A DNA stretch of 32,495 bases from Kineosporia sp. R_H_3. Lineage in GTDB: Bacteria; Actinomycetota; Actinomycetes; Actinomycetales; Kineosporiaceae. Under the pieces are notes generated by a model that was given only the letters and a program-made list of their open reading frames with translations, did not search any database and was not told the origin of the DNA. The translations under genes and the position numbers were made by a program. Positions within the stretch are counted from its first letter, which is position 1. Each line of letters begins with the position of its first letter. Of this stretch, positions 14,688 through 21,565 are shown piece by piece. The stretch spans positions 1 through 32,495 of the forward strand of contig NZ_MWLL01000118.1 of assembly GCF_002198675.1 (NCBI RefSeq), in the 5' to 3' direction.

Positions 14688-15629
14688 GTGGACGACGCCC
14701 GGCAGGTGAGGCTGGTCCGGCCGCCGCGGCTGCGGCCCGGGGAGCTGGTCCGCCTCGTGTCCCCGGCGAGCACGCCGCCGCGCGAGGGTGTCGAGGCGCT
14801 CGTGCGCTTCTTCGAGGAGCAGGGGCTGCGCGCCTCGGTCGGGCGGCACGCCCTCGACGAGCACGGCTTCCTCGCGGGGACGGACGACGACCGCCTCGCC
14901 GACCTCAACGACGCGCTCGCGGACCCGGCGGTGCGGGCCGTCGTCGCGACCCGGGGCGGCAAGGGCGCCTACCGGTTGGCCGACCGGCTCGACGTGGCCG
15001 CCGTCCGCCGCGACCCCACGCTGCTCGTGGGTTTCAGCGAGATCACCGTGCTCCACCTCGCCCTGTGGAAGGCCACCGGGGTGGCCGGCCTGCACGGTGC
15101 ACCTGCCGTGGCAGCGTGGGACGGCGAGGTCGCCGAGCGCGCGTTCCTCGACGCGGTGCGCACGGACGCGGACGTCGTCCTCGCCTCGGCGCCCGATGCC
15201 CCGACCGCCGCGCTGACGACGACCGGCCGGGCCACCGGAATGCTGCTCGGCGGCAACCAGGACCTCGTCGCGACGGCGGCCGGCTGGGCGCTGCCGTCGC
15301 TGCGCGGCGCGATCCTCCTGCTCGAGGCCGTCGGGCTGGGGCTGGGTCAGGTCGACCGGCAGCTGACGATGCTCACGAGGAGCGGGCGGCTCGACGGGGT
15401 GGCGGGTGTCGCCGTCGGGCAGTACACGCGGTGCGACCCGACGCCGGGGGACACCGGCGACTGGACGGTCCTCGACGTGCTCCGGGAGCGGCTGCACGGG
15501 CTCGGCGTCCCGGTGCTCGGCGGCCTGCCCGTCGGTCACGAGGAGGGCGCGCACGCCGTCCCCGTCGGGACGCCGGCGACCCTGGACGCCGACGCCGGCA
15601 CCCTCACGGTGACGGCAGCGGTGAGCTGA
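14688..15629 (+). CDS. LD-carboxypeptidase, peptidase S66 (LdcA/MccF family)
   Basis: The 313-residue protein has the S66 fold. The N-terminal strand is RLRPGELVRLVSPASTPP, followed by VRAVVATRGGKGAYRLADRLD (consensus RGGyGa.rlL..lD). The nucleophile is Ser117 in LLVGFSEITVLHLALW, with candidate Glu213 (ILLLEAVG) and His284 (GLPVGHEEGAHAVPVG) completing the Ser-Glu-His triad. Members either cleave the L,D bond of murein tetrapeptides during recycling or detoxify microcin C-like compounds (MccF). No signal peptide is present, fitting a cytosolic enzyme of either type. GTG 14688 follows GATGCT plus six bases. It is divergent from the dienelactone hydrolase gene and convergent with the MOSC gene. 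Confidence 0.88.
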   Translation: MDDARQVRLVRPPRLRPGELVRLVSPASTPPREGVEALVRFFEEQGLRASVGRHALDEHGFLAGTDDDRLADLNDALADPAVRAVVATRGGKGAYRLADRLDVAAVRRDPTLLVGFSEITVLHLALWKATGVAGLHGAPAVAAWDGEVAERAFLDAVRTDADVVLASAPDAPTAALTTTGRATGMLLGGNQDLVATAAGWALPSLRGAILLLEAVGLGLGQVDRQLTMLTRSGRLDGVAGVAVGQYTRCDPTPGDTGDWTVLDVLRERLHGLGVPVLGGLPVGHEEGAHAVPVGTPATLDADAGTLTVTAAVS

Positions 15630-15668
15630 CGCTGCTGCGGGCTGACCCTGCGGGCTTGACCCTGCCGG

Positions 15669-16217
15669 TCAGACCCGTTCCAGCGCGCGGAACGGCGCCG
15701 CCGGCAGCACGACCGCGATCCCGTCCCCGGCCCTGACCTCGCCGCCGGCGCGCACGACTCCCATGACCCCGGCCCGCCGGACGACGGAGCCCGCGGCGTC
15801 GGTGTGCACGACCTCCTTGAGCAGCCCGGGCCGGAACCGGTCGATCTGCACGCACGGGTTCCGCAGCCCGGTGACCTCGACGACGGCGTCCGCGCCGAGG
15901 TGCAGCAGGGTGCCGGTCGGCAGGCCGAGCAGGTCGACCCCGGACGTCGTGACGTTCTCCCCGAGCGCACCCGGCAGGACGTCGAACCCGTTCTCCCGCA
16001 GCTCGTCGAGCAGCTCGGCGGCGATGAGGTGCACCTGCCGCAGGTTCGGCTGCGTGGGGTCGGCCCGGACCCGGGACAGGTGCTGCACGGTGACCCCGGC
16101 GTGCGCGTCACCGTCGACGCCGAGGCCTTCGAGGAGGCGGACGGCGTCCACGGTCACCTTGCTGAAGCGGTGGGCGGCGTCCCGGTGCACGGCCGCGACG
16201 CGCGGGTCTGCTGTCAC
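15669..16217 (-). CDS. MOSC domain-containing protein
   Basis: The 182-residue protein is a single MOSC domain. It has FSKVTVDAVRLLEGLGVDGDAHAG at the N terminus, GALGENVTTSGVDLLGLPTGTLLHLG (the GEN-T-G-D signature) at about 83-108, and LRNPCVQIDRF with the conserved Cys (about 117-127). The barrel closes with DGIAVVLPAAPFRALERV. MOSC proteins relate to molybdenum-cofactor sulfurases and to YiiM/YuaD proteins that detoxify N-hydroxylated compounds; this short form resembles the latter. The GTG start at 16217 follows TAGGGT plus six bases on the minus strand (leaderless). It is divergent from the lipoprotein gene, whose promoter carries the same CGTCCGTA octamer. Confidence 0.88.
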   Translation of the reverse strand: MTADPRVAAVHRDAAHRFSKVTVDAVRLLEGLGVDGDAHAGVTVQHLSRVRADPTQPNLRQVHLIAAELLDELRENGFDVLPGALGENVTTSGVDLLGLPTGTLLHLGADAVVEVTGLRNPCVQIDRFRPGLLKEVVHTDAAGSVVRRAGVMGVVRAGGEVRAGDGIAVVLPAAPFRALERV

Positions 16218-16294
16218 GTCTCGACCCTACGGACGGACCGGCGTCCGCGGGCAACGAGTTTCCCCGTGCTCCCGTCGTCCGTACCGTGGTCCCC
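16218..16294. promoter_or_regulatory. Divergent promoters sharing CGTCCGTA
   Basis: TACGGACG (16228-16235) and CGTCCGTA (16276-16283) are inverted copies, 40 nt apart. Each copy ends inside a -10 hexamer: TAGGGT on the minus strand (16229-16224) for the MOSC gene and TACCGT on the plus strand (16282-16287) for the lipoprotein gene. A factor binding both copies could co-regulate the pair. Confidence 0.45.
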
Positions 16295-16753
16295 GTGGAT
16301 CATCGAGGTGCGGCGGTGCGGTCGCTCGGCCTCGTCGTCCTCGTCGTGTGCGGGGCGCTCGCCGGGTGCGGGGACGACGCCGCGTCGTTCGGCCCGCTCG
16401 CGGTCCAGCGCCCGCTGGAGGGCAGTGGCGACGCGGCCAACGAGGGCACCTTGGTCGTCACCGACACCTGCGTCCACCTGCGCGACGCCCGCGGCCGGCT
16501 CGTGACCCTGGTCTGGGAGTCCGACCGCGTCTCCTGGGACCCGGCCACGCGGACGGTCACCTACCGCGACCGCGACGACGGCGACCTGAGCCTCGTCGAC
16601 GGCGACACGATCGTCGTCGGCGGGTCCGGCGACCAGGGCGGCCCCGAGACCGAGTGGCTCGACCGCCTCGACTGGGTCAGCCCGCCGGCGCAGGAGTGCC
16701 GCACGGGCTACTGGTGGAGCGTCGCGGGCGTCGAGGAGGTCACGGGCGGCTGA
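16295..16753 (+). CDS. Lipoprotein, unknown function
   Basis: The 152-residue product starts with a type II signal peptide: Arg-containing n-region, SLGLVVLVVCGALAGC, with lipobox LAGC and modified Cys25. Downstream is a short beta-rich domain (about 26-150) with FGPLAVQRPLEGSGDAANEGTLVVTDTCVHLRDARGRLVTLVWESDRVSWD and a Cys pair. This resembles small actinobacterial lipoproteins of unknown role. The start is uncertain. GTG 16295 lies seven bases after TACCGT (leaderless), while GTG 16316 has GAGG at the right distance and gives a shorter n-region. Either gives the same lipobox. It probably sits on the outer face of the membrane. Confidence 0.75.
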   Translation: MDHRGAAVRSLGLVVLVVCGALAGCGDDAASFGPLAVQRPLEGSGDAANEGTLVVTDTCVHLRDARGRLVTLVWESDRVSWDPATRTVTYRDRDDGDLSLVDGDTIVVGGSGDQGGPETEWLDRLDWVSPPAQECRTGYWWSVAGVEEVTGG

Positions 16754-16802
16754 CGCCACAGACGGCCCCGCAACCGGGGCGCGAACTGCCCTCGACGCTT
16801 GG

Positions 16803-16808
16803 TAGGCT
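16803..16808 (+). promoter_or_regulatory. -10 element of tRNA-Gly
   Basis: TAGGCT lies 30 bp before the mature tRNA 5' end, leaving a short 5' leader for RNase P. No convincing -35 hexamer could be assigned. Confidence 0.4.
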
Positions 16809-16838
16809 GACCCCGCTCGACCCTTCGGGGCCGTGTTC

Positions 16839-16912
16839 GCGGGTGTAGTTCAATGGTAGAACATCAGCTTCCCAAGCTGACAGTGCGGGTTCGATTCCCG
16901 TCACCCGCTCCA
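16839..16912 (+). tRNA. tRNA-Gly (anticodon CCC)
   Basis: The 74-nt gene encodes its own CCA end. The acceptor stem GCGGGTG pairs with CACCCGC (16902-16908), followed by discriminator T16909 and CCA (16910-16912). The D arm is AGTTCAATGGTAGAA. The anticodon stem TCAGC/GCTGA closes a TTCCCAA loop, giving anticodon CCC. The T arm is GCGGG-TTCGATT-CCCGT. All stems are intact, so the tRNA should be functional. Its 3' half, from the anticodon loop onward, is repeated at 21683, which marks it as the integration site of the adjacent island. Confidence 0.95.
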
Positions 16913-16960
16913 ACCGAAAGCCCCAGGTCAGAAGCACTTTCCGACCTGGGGCTTCGTCGT
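16869..16960 (+). repeat. Left attachment-site repeat (attL) within and after tRNA-Gly
   Basis: The stretch from the anticodon loop (TTCCCAAGCTGACAGTGC) through the tRNA 3' end and its terminator hairpin to GGGGCTTCGTCGT recurs at 21683-21762. Identity begins exactly in the anticodon loop, the usual crossover place for tyrosine recombinases that target tRNA genes. The two copies differ by a 10-bp deletion in the T arm and by the terminator loop sequence. Confidence 0.75.
16918..16954 (+). terminator. tRNA-Gly terminator
   Basis: AAGCCCCAGGTC (16918-16929) and GACCTGGGGCTT (16943-16954) form a perfect 12-bp stem with a 13-nt loop, starting five bases after the CCA. It is part of the duplicated attachment sequence, so a second copy of the hairpin lies at 21722-21756. 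Confidence 0.8.
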
Positions 16961-16983
16961 TCCGGGGCGCTGTCGTTGCCCGT

Positions 16984-17002
16984 CGTGCCCGCTACGTGCC
17001 CG
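16984..17002 (+). repeat. Left candidate integrase arm site
   Basis: CGTGCCCGCTACGTGCCCG contains two CGTGCCCG octamers with an 11-bp period. It is repeated with one mismatch near the other island end (21566-21584) in the same orientation. In a circular form of the island the two would flank the attachment core, as integrase arm-type sites do. This is inference. Confidence 0.5.
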
Positions 17003-17011
17003 TAGTCCTGG

Positions 17012-17605
17012 TCACACCACGACCCTGCCCGGACTGCGCTCGATGACGAGGCAGTTGACCACTGCGATGGCGGAGACATCGGAAGGTTGGCGGACGGACT
17101 TCACGCCGCCCGCCACGGACACGGTGAGGTGGCCGGTGCCGACGACGCCGCCCGAGATGGGTCGCTTGCATGCCGAAGCTCCTTCCACCGCCGGTTGCGG
17201 CTGGACGAAGGTCTCGCCCGGGCCCAACTCGATGCGGGTAGTGCTCGGCACCGGACCGTCGACCCTCCCCACGAGCATGGAGACCGGCGGAGCTCCGACG
17301 AGTGCGCAGGCGCTAGATGTCGTGTTCCGCACCGAGATCGTCAGGGTGTGGTTGACGCTGACCGAGACCGCTTCGACCCCACATAACGGCACGAGGTCTT
17401 GCCTCGGAGATGGGGTCGACGGGACGGGGCGGGCGTTCGCCGCCGGTGCCCGTCCGCTGTTCGACCCCAACACCAGCAGCTGGTAGGCGCCGACGGCCAT
17501 GAGGATCAGGATGAGGCCGCAGGCCGCTCCCCAGGCCACTCGGCGACTACGCCGCACGTCGACCACGTCCCCTCGGATCCCGACTGGCGTCCAGCGTGGC
17601 ATCAA
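17012..17605 (-). CDS. Membrane-anchored extracytoplasmic protein, DUF4232-like
   Basis: The frame gives 197 residues from ATG 17605. A better start may be a GTG about 22 codons in (VRRSRRVAWGAACGL), which follows GAGGGG on the minus strand. A basic n-region precedes one membrane helix (AACGLILILMAVGAYQLLVL), then a Ser/Pro linker and an exported beta domain with four Cys. The order LCGVEAVSVSV, LTISVRNTTSSACALVGAPPVSMLV, IELGPGETFVQ, SACKRP, LTVSVAG resembles the DUF4232 layout (N-terminal Cys, strand with NxS and a second Cys, then GxP). It is island cargo with lower GC than the backbone. The role is unknown; likely an extracytoplasmic binding or surface domain. Confidence 0.7.
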   Translation of the reverse strand: MMPRWTPVGIRGDVVDVRRSRRVAWGAACGLILILMAVGAYQLLVLGSNSGRAPAANARPVPSTPSPRQDLVPLCGVEAVSVSVNHTLTISVRNTTSSACALVGAPPVSMLVGRVDGPVPSTTRIELGPGETFVQPQPAVEGASACKRPISGGVVGTGHLTVSVAGGVKSVRQPSDVSAIAVVNCLVIERSPGRVVV

Positions 17606-17606
17606 G

Positions 17607-17627
17607 GGCGGCCGCTGCGCGGCCGCC
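17607..17627 (-). terminator. Hairpin between two island genes
   Basis: GGCGGCCGC (17607-17615), loop TGC, GCGGCCGCC (17619-17627). It forms a perfect 9-bp stem just upstream of the frame starting at 17605 and downstream of the minus-strand gene ending at 17740. It may terminate the latter. Confidence 0.5.
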
Positions 17628-17739
17628 GGCGCGCGCCTCTGCCTCCCGCTCCGCTCCGGCCCGGCGCGCGCGGCGAAGACGAAGGCCTAGCGGAGCCGGG
17701 GGCCGTGCGTTCTGTCCACGCCACACTGAGCCGAGCTCG

Positions 17740-18153
17740 CTACGCCGGCGCGCTGCCAACCGGATAGCCCGGCGGGAAGTCATCGTTCCAGCGCTGTCGC
17801 GCGAAGCGGTCCAACCATCCTCCTTCGCCGCCTGCCCACCAGCCGAGCATCTCGGACCGGCCGAGCTCCCGCAGAGGCACGTACGAGCCGTCCGACTGCT
17901 GCCAGGCCAGCGGCAACACGGCGTTGTCAGCCTTGTCCAGCAGTACGGCGATGGCCGCATCGACGATGTCGGGCATCAACTCGCGCAGCGCGTCCTGGAC
18001 CTCTGCAGCGGTAACCCGCTGTTTCCACCGGTCGCCCTGCCACCCCTTCATGCGGCCGTCGATGAGGACGTCACAGATCTCGACTGCCTCGTCCCGAACC
18101 TGCCGCACGAGTCCCTCCGCGAACCGCAGCAGCTCGTCGTCTCCGTCGGCCAT
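17740..18153 (-). CDS. Soluble helical protein, unknown (island)
   Basis: ATG 18153 is fixed by GAGGAG six bases upstream; the frame is open further 5' but that part lacks coding character. The 137-residue protein is acidic and mostly helical: MADGDDELLRFAEGLVRQVR, then VEICDVLIDGRMKGWQGDRWKQRVTAAEVQDALRELMPDIVDAAIAVLLDKADNAVLPLAW. It ends in a Trp-rich tail (EMLGWWAGGEGGWLDRFARQRWNDDFPPGYP). It has no signal peptide or membrane helix. I do not recognise a family. It is transcribed away from the two-gene module at 18471, and the 317-bp region between them is highly structured. Confidence 0.72.
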   Translation of the reverse strand: MADGDDELLRFAEGLVRQVRDEAVEICDVLIDGRMKGWQGDRWKQRVTAAEVQDALRELMPDIVDAAIAVLLDKADNAVLPLAWQQSDGSYVPLRELGRSEMLGWWAGGEGGWLDRFARQRWNDDFPPGYPVGSAPA

Positions 18154-18470
18154 CGACCGCTCCTCACCACCCATAGATGACCAAGCATCGCGTCTTCCGA
18201 TCGGCTCGCGCGGGACGTGCCGTGAACTCGCCGGTGTAACGCGCGGCCGATCACCCCGGTCTCGCGGCTCACCTTCCGGTACCACGCCCGGTCTCCCCAT
18301 CAACCCCCAGCTGGGCGGGGTGGTCGGGGAAGGTGCTCCCGCACCTGCGCAGGGTCGGTTCTCGAGGCGGGTGGGGGTTGATGGCGAGCCTCTCCGGGCG
18401 AGGTACCTCCCGCCTGTCGGCAAAGGGGAAATGACTCCCCTTGCCGCCACGCCCACCCCGGGAGGACACC
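18154..18470 (+). promoter_or_regulatory. Structured leader region before the two-gene module
   Basis: No gene is seen in these 317 bp, but three nested or serial structures are. First, a perfect 12-bp long-range inverted repeat, CCATCAACCCCC (18297-18308) with GGGGGTTGATGG (18373-18384), encloses 64 nt. Second, inside it is AGGTGC-TCCC-GCACCT (18331-18346). Third, a near-perfect terminator-like hairpin, CGGCAAAGGGG (18418-18428) with CCCCTTGCCG (18437-18446) and one bulged A, lies 25 nt before ATG 18471. The arrangement could be an attenuator, an RNA sensor or a replication/transfer origin stem. Which one is undecided. Confidence 0.55.
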
Positions 18471-19127
18471 ATGACCAGCAGGCACCCCATCGGCACCATC
18501 AGCAAGACCGCGAGAGCGTCCCGGACGGCGCGGAGGCGGGCGAAGACGGTCCCGGCCCGGCACCCACTCACGCACGTCGAGGTCGCCCGGATCGCGACGG
18601 CGTATTGGGCGCCGTGGGAGGTCGCGGCGATCGCCCGGGCATGGCTGTCGACGCCAGCCGACCGGACCCGACGCCTCACCGAGCTCCGCGCACAGATCAC
18701 CGCCGGGATGCGCGGCGGCGCCGGCGACGGCTGGCAATGGTCCACCCGAGGTGGCCGGGTCGAGGTCAAGGTCCGGGCCTCCCGCGCGGCCGGGCAGGTC
18801 CGCCGGGCCGGGACCATCACCGTCACCACCCTGATCGGGCACGTGCTGGACCGGCTCACCCACGACCGCGCCTACGCCGTCATCGACGCGACCGCCGCGC
18901 ACCGGGCCTGCCTGCTCGCCGCGATCGACGCCCAGGACCGCCACCGCGACGCCGAGGACGACGGTCAGGGCGAGGACGTCAACGAGGTCGAGGGTCCGTC
19001 GTGGGAGGAACAGAGCCGCCTGCACCGGGCAGCCCGGGACGCCGCGGAGGCGATCCTGCACGCGGGCCTGGACGCGCAGCTGGACCTGCTGGACCTGCTC
19101 GGCGCCGGGACGGAGGCGACCCGATGA
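18471..19127 (+). CDS. Island protein of unknown function, first gene of a coupled pair
   Basis: The 218-residue protein starts at ATG 18471 behind GGGAGGAC. The N terminus is very basic (TARASRTARRRAKTVPARHPL). Next is a helical segment with THVEVARIATAYWAPWEVAAIARAWLSTPADRTRRLTELRAQI, then KVRASRAAGQVRRAGTITVTTLIGHVLDRLTHDRAYAVIDATAAHR. The tail is acidic and helical. It is probably cytosolic and may bind nucleic acid, to judge by its charge pattern. I recall similar genes next to HTH proteins in actinobacterial integrative elements but can name no family. Its stop overlaps the next start (ATGA), so the pair is translationally coupled. Confidence 0.7.
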   Translation: MTSRHPIGTISKTARASRTARRRAKTVPARHPLTHVEVARIATAYWAPWEVAAIARAWLSTPADRTRRLTELRAQITAGMRGGAGDGWQWSTRGGRVEVKVRASRAAGQVRRAGTITVTTLIGHVLDRLTHDRAYAVIDATAAHRACLLAAIDAQDRHRDAEDDGQGEDVNEVEGPSWEEQSRLHRAARDAAEAILHAGLDAQLDLLDLLGAGTEATR

Positions 19128-19480
19128 ACCAGCCCGCCACCCAGGACACCGTCAAGACCACCTTGACGCCCGACGGCACCGCCGACAGCGCCACGAGTGA
19201 GCTGCCGGCGGCCTCGACAAGGGGCCGGAAGCGGAGCCGGGCCGAGGTGGAGAACACCGACTACGCCGCATTCGCTACCCGGGTCATCCGGGCCCACGCC
19301 CGCCGGGTCGCGGACGGCGACGTCGACGCCCTGGCCGACCTCCTACGCCTGGCCGCCGAGGTCGACACCGCCACCCAGACCGCCGTCACCGGCCTCCGAG
19401 CGTTCGGCTACTCCTGGGGCGAGATCGCCACCCGACTCGGCACCACCCGCCAAGCAGCCCAACAGCGATGGGGTAGGTGA
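19124..19480 (+). CDS. Small sigma-region-4-like helix-turn-helix protein
   Basis: The 118-residue protein starts at ATG 19124, overlapping the previous stop by 4 bp. The N terminus (1-45) is polar and disordered-looking. From about 46 it is helical (YAAFATRVIRAHARRVADGDVDALADLLRLAAEVDTAT). It ends in a clear HTH, GYSWGEIATRLGTTRQAAQQRWG (about 95-117), resembling sigma-70 region 4 or Fis-type helices. Such W-EIA-LG-TRQAAQQRWG proteins are common in actinobacterial plasmids and integrative elements. It probably acts with the preceding protein in control of element genes, a role inferred only from coupling. Confidence 0.8.
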   Translation: MNQPATQDTVKTTLTPDGTADSATSELPAASTRGRKRSRAEVENTDYAAFATRVIRAHARRVADGDVDALADLLRLAAEVDTATQTAVTGLRAFGYSWGEIATRLGTTRQAAQQRWGR

Positions 19481-19749
19481 CGGATTGGCGCGTCTCATCG
19501 CGAGACCACAGGAGTGCCTACCGCCGTGCACTAGTGCTTGCAGCGCAAGCCTGTTCTCAACCTGCTGGTCAGCGGTCGCCGTCGCCATCCATAGGCGACT
19601 GTCCGCTGCTAGGGCTGGCGGCATTCAGTGCCCCACCGCCATCTGCTTTGATCGGCAGCGACGCTCGCAGGTAGGGCAGGGCAGCACGCCTGTTGCGTAT
19701 GGAACCGATAGGCCTGCTCGCGGGGGTTAGACGATGTGGGGGCAGAGCA
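19481..19749. other. Intergenic region with a third attachment-like motif
   Basis: No convincing gene is seen in these 269 bp. The 21-bp stretch at 19544-19564 (CGCAAGCCTGTTCTCAACCTG without its last base is 20 nt) matches the sequence spanning the right island junction (21673-21693) at 19 of 21 positions. It could be an older attachment remnant inside a composite island. The promoter of the downstream sigma factor gene should lie in the last 60 bp. Confidence 0.4.
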
Positions 19750-20238
19750 GTGACCGACGATCAGGGGCTGCGTGAGTTGTACGCAGCGGCGTACTCGCGC
19801 CTTGTCGGTGTAGTCGGTGCTGTCTGCGGCGACAGGCACGAGGCCGAGGAAGCGGTGCAGGACGCCTTCGTGCGATTGATGGGCCAGTGGCCGAAGGTGG
19901 CTCGCTACGACGACCCGGAAGCGTGGGTGCGCAAGGTCGCACTCGGGTACGTGAGTAACCGGCGGCGGAAGGCTCTGAACGGCATCAAGGCCGCGCTGAG
20001 GCACGGTCCGGGTCCGGACGTGCCGGCTCCGTCCGGTGACGGCGTCGATCTTCGTCGTGCGCTGGCCTCCCTTCCGCGGCCACAGCGTGCAGTGATCGTC
20101 CTGCAGGACCTGGGCCTGGACGTGGCCGCGATCGCCCGCCAGCTCGACATCCCCGAGGGGACGGTGAAGTCGCGTCTGTCGCGAGCCCGGGCCGCCCTGA
20201 TCCCCTTGCTGCGAGAGGACCTGAGCGACCATGTCTGA
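19750..20238 (+). CDS. SigE-family ECF RNA polymerase sigma factor
   Basis: The 162-residue protein is an ECF sigma factor of the actinobacterial SigE-family type. Region 2 (about 8-75) has LRELYAAAYSRLVGVVGAVCGDRHEAEEAVQDAFVRLMGQWPKVARYDDPEAWVRKVALGYVSN, with the VQDAF core-binding and EAWVRKVA promoter-melting motifs. Region 4 (about 101-155) has LPRPQRAVIVLQDLGLDVAAIARQLDIPEGTVKSRLSRARAAL for -35 recognition. GTG 19750 is preferred because conserved region 2 begins right after it; GTG or ATG codons further upstream give an unconserved extension. It overlaps the downstream membrane-protein gene by 8 bp. That coupling is typical of a sigma factor and its regulator. Confidence 0.88.
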   Translation: MTDDQGLRELYAAAYSRLVGVVGAVCGDRHEAEEAVQDAFVRLMGQWPKVARYDDPEAWVRKVALGYVSNRRRKALNGIKAALRHGPGPDVPAPSGDGVDLRRALASLPRPQRAVIVLQDLGLDVAAIARQLDIPEGTVKSRLSRARAALIPLLREDLSDHV

Positions 20239-21058
20239 ACTGCACAAGGCCGTCCAGGCCGAGATCGCTATCCACACGCCGACGGTGGCGCCGCCCTTCG
20301 CGGTGCTCACGGCACGCCGACGAGCCCGCAACCGTCGCCGCACGGGGGCAGCTGCGGTCGTGTCGGCGCTGGCCGTGGCAGCCATCGCCATCGTCCCGAG
20401 CATGGTCACGAACGGCAGCACAGCCCCGTCGCACACTGCCGCGGCCGGCGACCGCGACCTGTTCGACTTCTCCGTTCAGGCCACGGACCCGACTAATCCG
20501 CCGGCTCCCGGCCGTGTCGCCGTGAACAAGTGCCTCGCCCTGCCCGGCATCTCGCAGGTTGGGCTGCGCGACAGCTACCCAGAGCAGTACGGCGGCCGAG
20601 TCACCGGTCGGCACAACGCTGGCGCCCTGAAGGCCTGCGTAGGCGCCGCCGCGGGCTGGGCCGTCACGCTCGTCCCCGTCTCCGACACGACGCCGGCCCC
20701 CCGCACTCCTCCCGTAGCGGGAGACCCGGCCACCTGGAGGGTGGACGAGTCTCGCCCGCCGGGTGCTGACGATCGGACCTTCACGGCCCTCGTCTCCCGG
20801 ATCAGATGCTCCGGAGGCGTGACGGGTGAAGTCTTCGCACCGGCGGTCGTCGAGACCGCAGAAGAAGTCGTGGTCACCTTCACCGTGGTCCCCATCGATC
20901 CCGGACCCCACCCGTGCCCAGGCAATGACCAAGTCCCCTACGAGGTCACATTGAGCGCGCCACTCGGCCAACGGGCACTCATCGACGGCACCTGCGTCCC
21001 GCCATCGGCCCGCACGAGAGCCTTCTGCGACGCTCCACGACGATGGCCACTGCCGTAG
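20231..21058 (+). CDS. Membrane-anchored partner of the ECF sigma factor
   Basis: The 275-residue protein has a cytosolic N terminus (about 1-37: SELHKAVQAEIAIHTPTVAPPFAVLTARRRARNRRRTG), one membrane helix (about 38-57, AAAVVSALAVAAIAIVP) and a large extracytoplasmic domain with several Cys (CLALPG, KACVGA, IRCSGG, PCPGN, GTCVPP, FCDAP). ATG 20231 overlaps the sigma gene by 8 bp. The short cytosolic part lacks the HxxxCxxC of zinc anti-sigma factors, so it may be a non-canonical anti-sigma or simply a co-expressed surface protein. Position and topology suggest it passes an outside signal to the sigma factor; this is inference. Confidence 0.72.
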   Translation: MSELHKAVQAEIAIHTPTVAPPFAVLTARRRARNRRRTGAAAVVSALAVAAIAIVPSMVTNGSTAPSHTAAAGDRDLFDFSVQATDPTNPPAPGRVAVNKCLALPGISQVGLRDSYPEQYGGRVTGRHNAGALKACVGAAAGWAVTLVPVSDTTPAPRTPPVAGDPATWRVDESRPPGADDRTFTALVSRIRCSGGVTGEVFAPAVVETAEEVVVTFTVVPIDPGPHPCPGNDQVPYEVTLSAPLGQRALIDGTCVPPSARTRAFCDAPRRWPLP

Positions 21059-21309
21059 CGAAGCCCACGAGATCGCTGCGACGTCGTGCCTGCACAAGAT
21101 GTGCGACAACGTGCAACTTCTAAGGGGCTGAAGAGGTCACGAACGGTCAGTGGAAGGCGTTTCGTTGCGATCAGTCGCTCGGTTCCCTGCTCCGCTCAAG
21201 CGGCTTCTGACCTGCGACAATGAGCCGAGCCCGCTCGGAACCCGGCGAGATGGGAATCCGTCTTGAGAGCGGACAGACTGAACCTCTCCCTCAGATGTTG
21301 CACGCCGGA

Positions 21310-21322
21310 TACGGTGCGCCCT
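21310..21322 (+). promoter_or_regulatory. Leaderless promoter for the gene at 21323
   Basis: TACGGT (21310-21315) is followed by seven bases and ATG 21323. No ribosome-binding site is visible. The 264-bp region before it (from 21059) shows no other gene. Confidence 0.45.
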
Positions 21323-21562
21323 ATGGCCTCCGTCGGCACGGTCCAGGCGGCGAAGCAGCGGCTCAGGTACTGGATGTCCAGTCCCGCCAGGCTCCTTCGC
21401 CTCTTGGCTGCCCTGCTCGTCCAGACTGCCGGCGCAGTGATCATTATCCGGCGCCCGTGGCCGGCGGGCGTCGCCGCGTTCGTACTGGCCCTGATTGTCA
21501 ACGCGTTCCTCTTTCCGGGCTATCCCGACCAAGAGGGTGCGGACGGAGGCGGCGTCGGTTGA
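21323..21562 (+). CDS. Small membrane protein, unknown (island)
   Basis: The 79-residue product (MASVGTVQAAKQRLRYWMSS at the N terminus) has a basic amphipathic start. Two membrane helices follow (about 22-38 and 46-63, separated by IIRRPWP), then a short acidic/Gly tail. I do not recognise a family. ATG 21323 is chosen over an upstream in-frame start because a -10 hexamer lies seven bases before it, and the intervening residues are not coding-like. It is the last gene of the island, just inside the right attachment repeat. Confidence 0.6.
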   Translation: MASVGTVQAAKQRLRYWMSSPARLLRLLAALLVQTAGAVIIIRRPWPAGVAAFVLALIVNAFLFPGYPDQEGADGGGVG

Positions 21563-21565
21563 CCG

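Noticed and set aside
15643-15665. Two TGACCCTGC direct repeats between the LD-carboxypeptidase and MOSC genes
   Set aside because: Only two short copies in a 39-bp spacer between convergent genes; likely slippage, no further structure.
16740-17079. Short minus-strand frames ending in TWGFRLERVTGIEPAL- and GDGNRTRTVSLGS-like peptides
   Set aside because: These are translations of antisense tRNA and terminator sequence, a well-known source of spurious annotated proteins.
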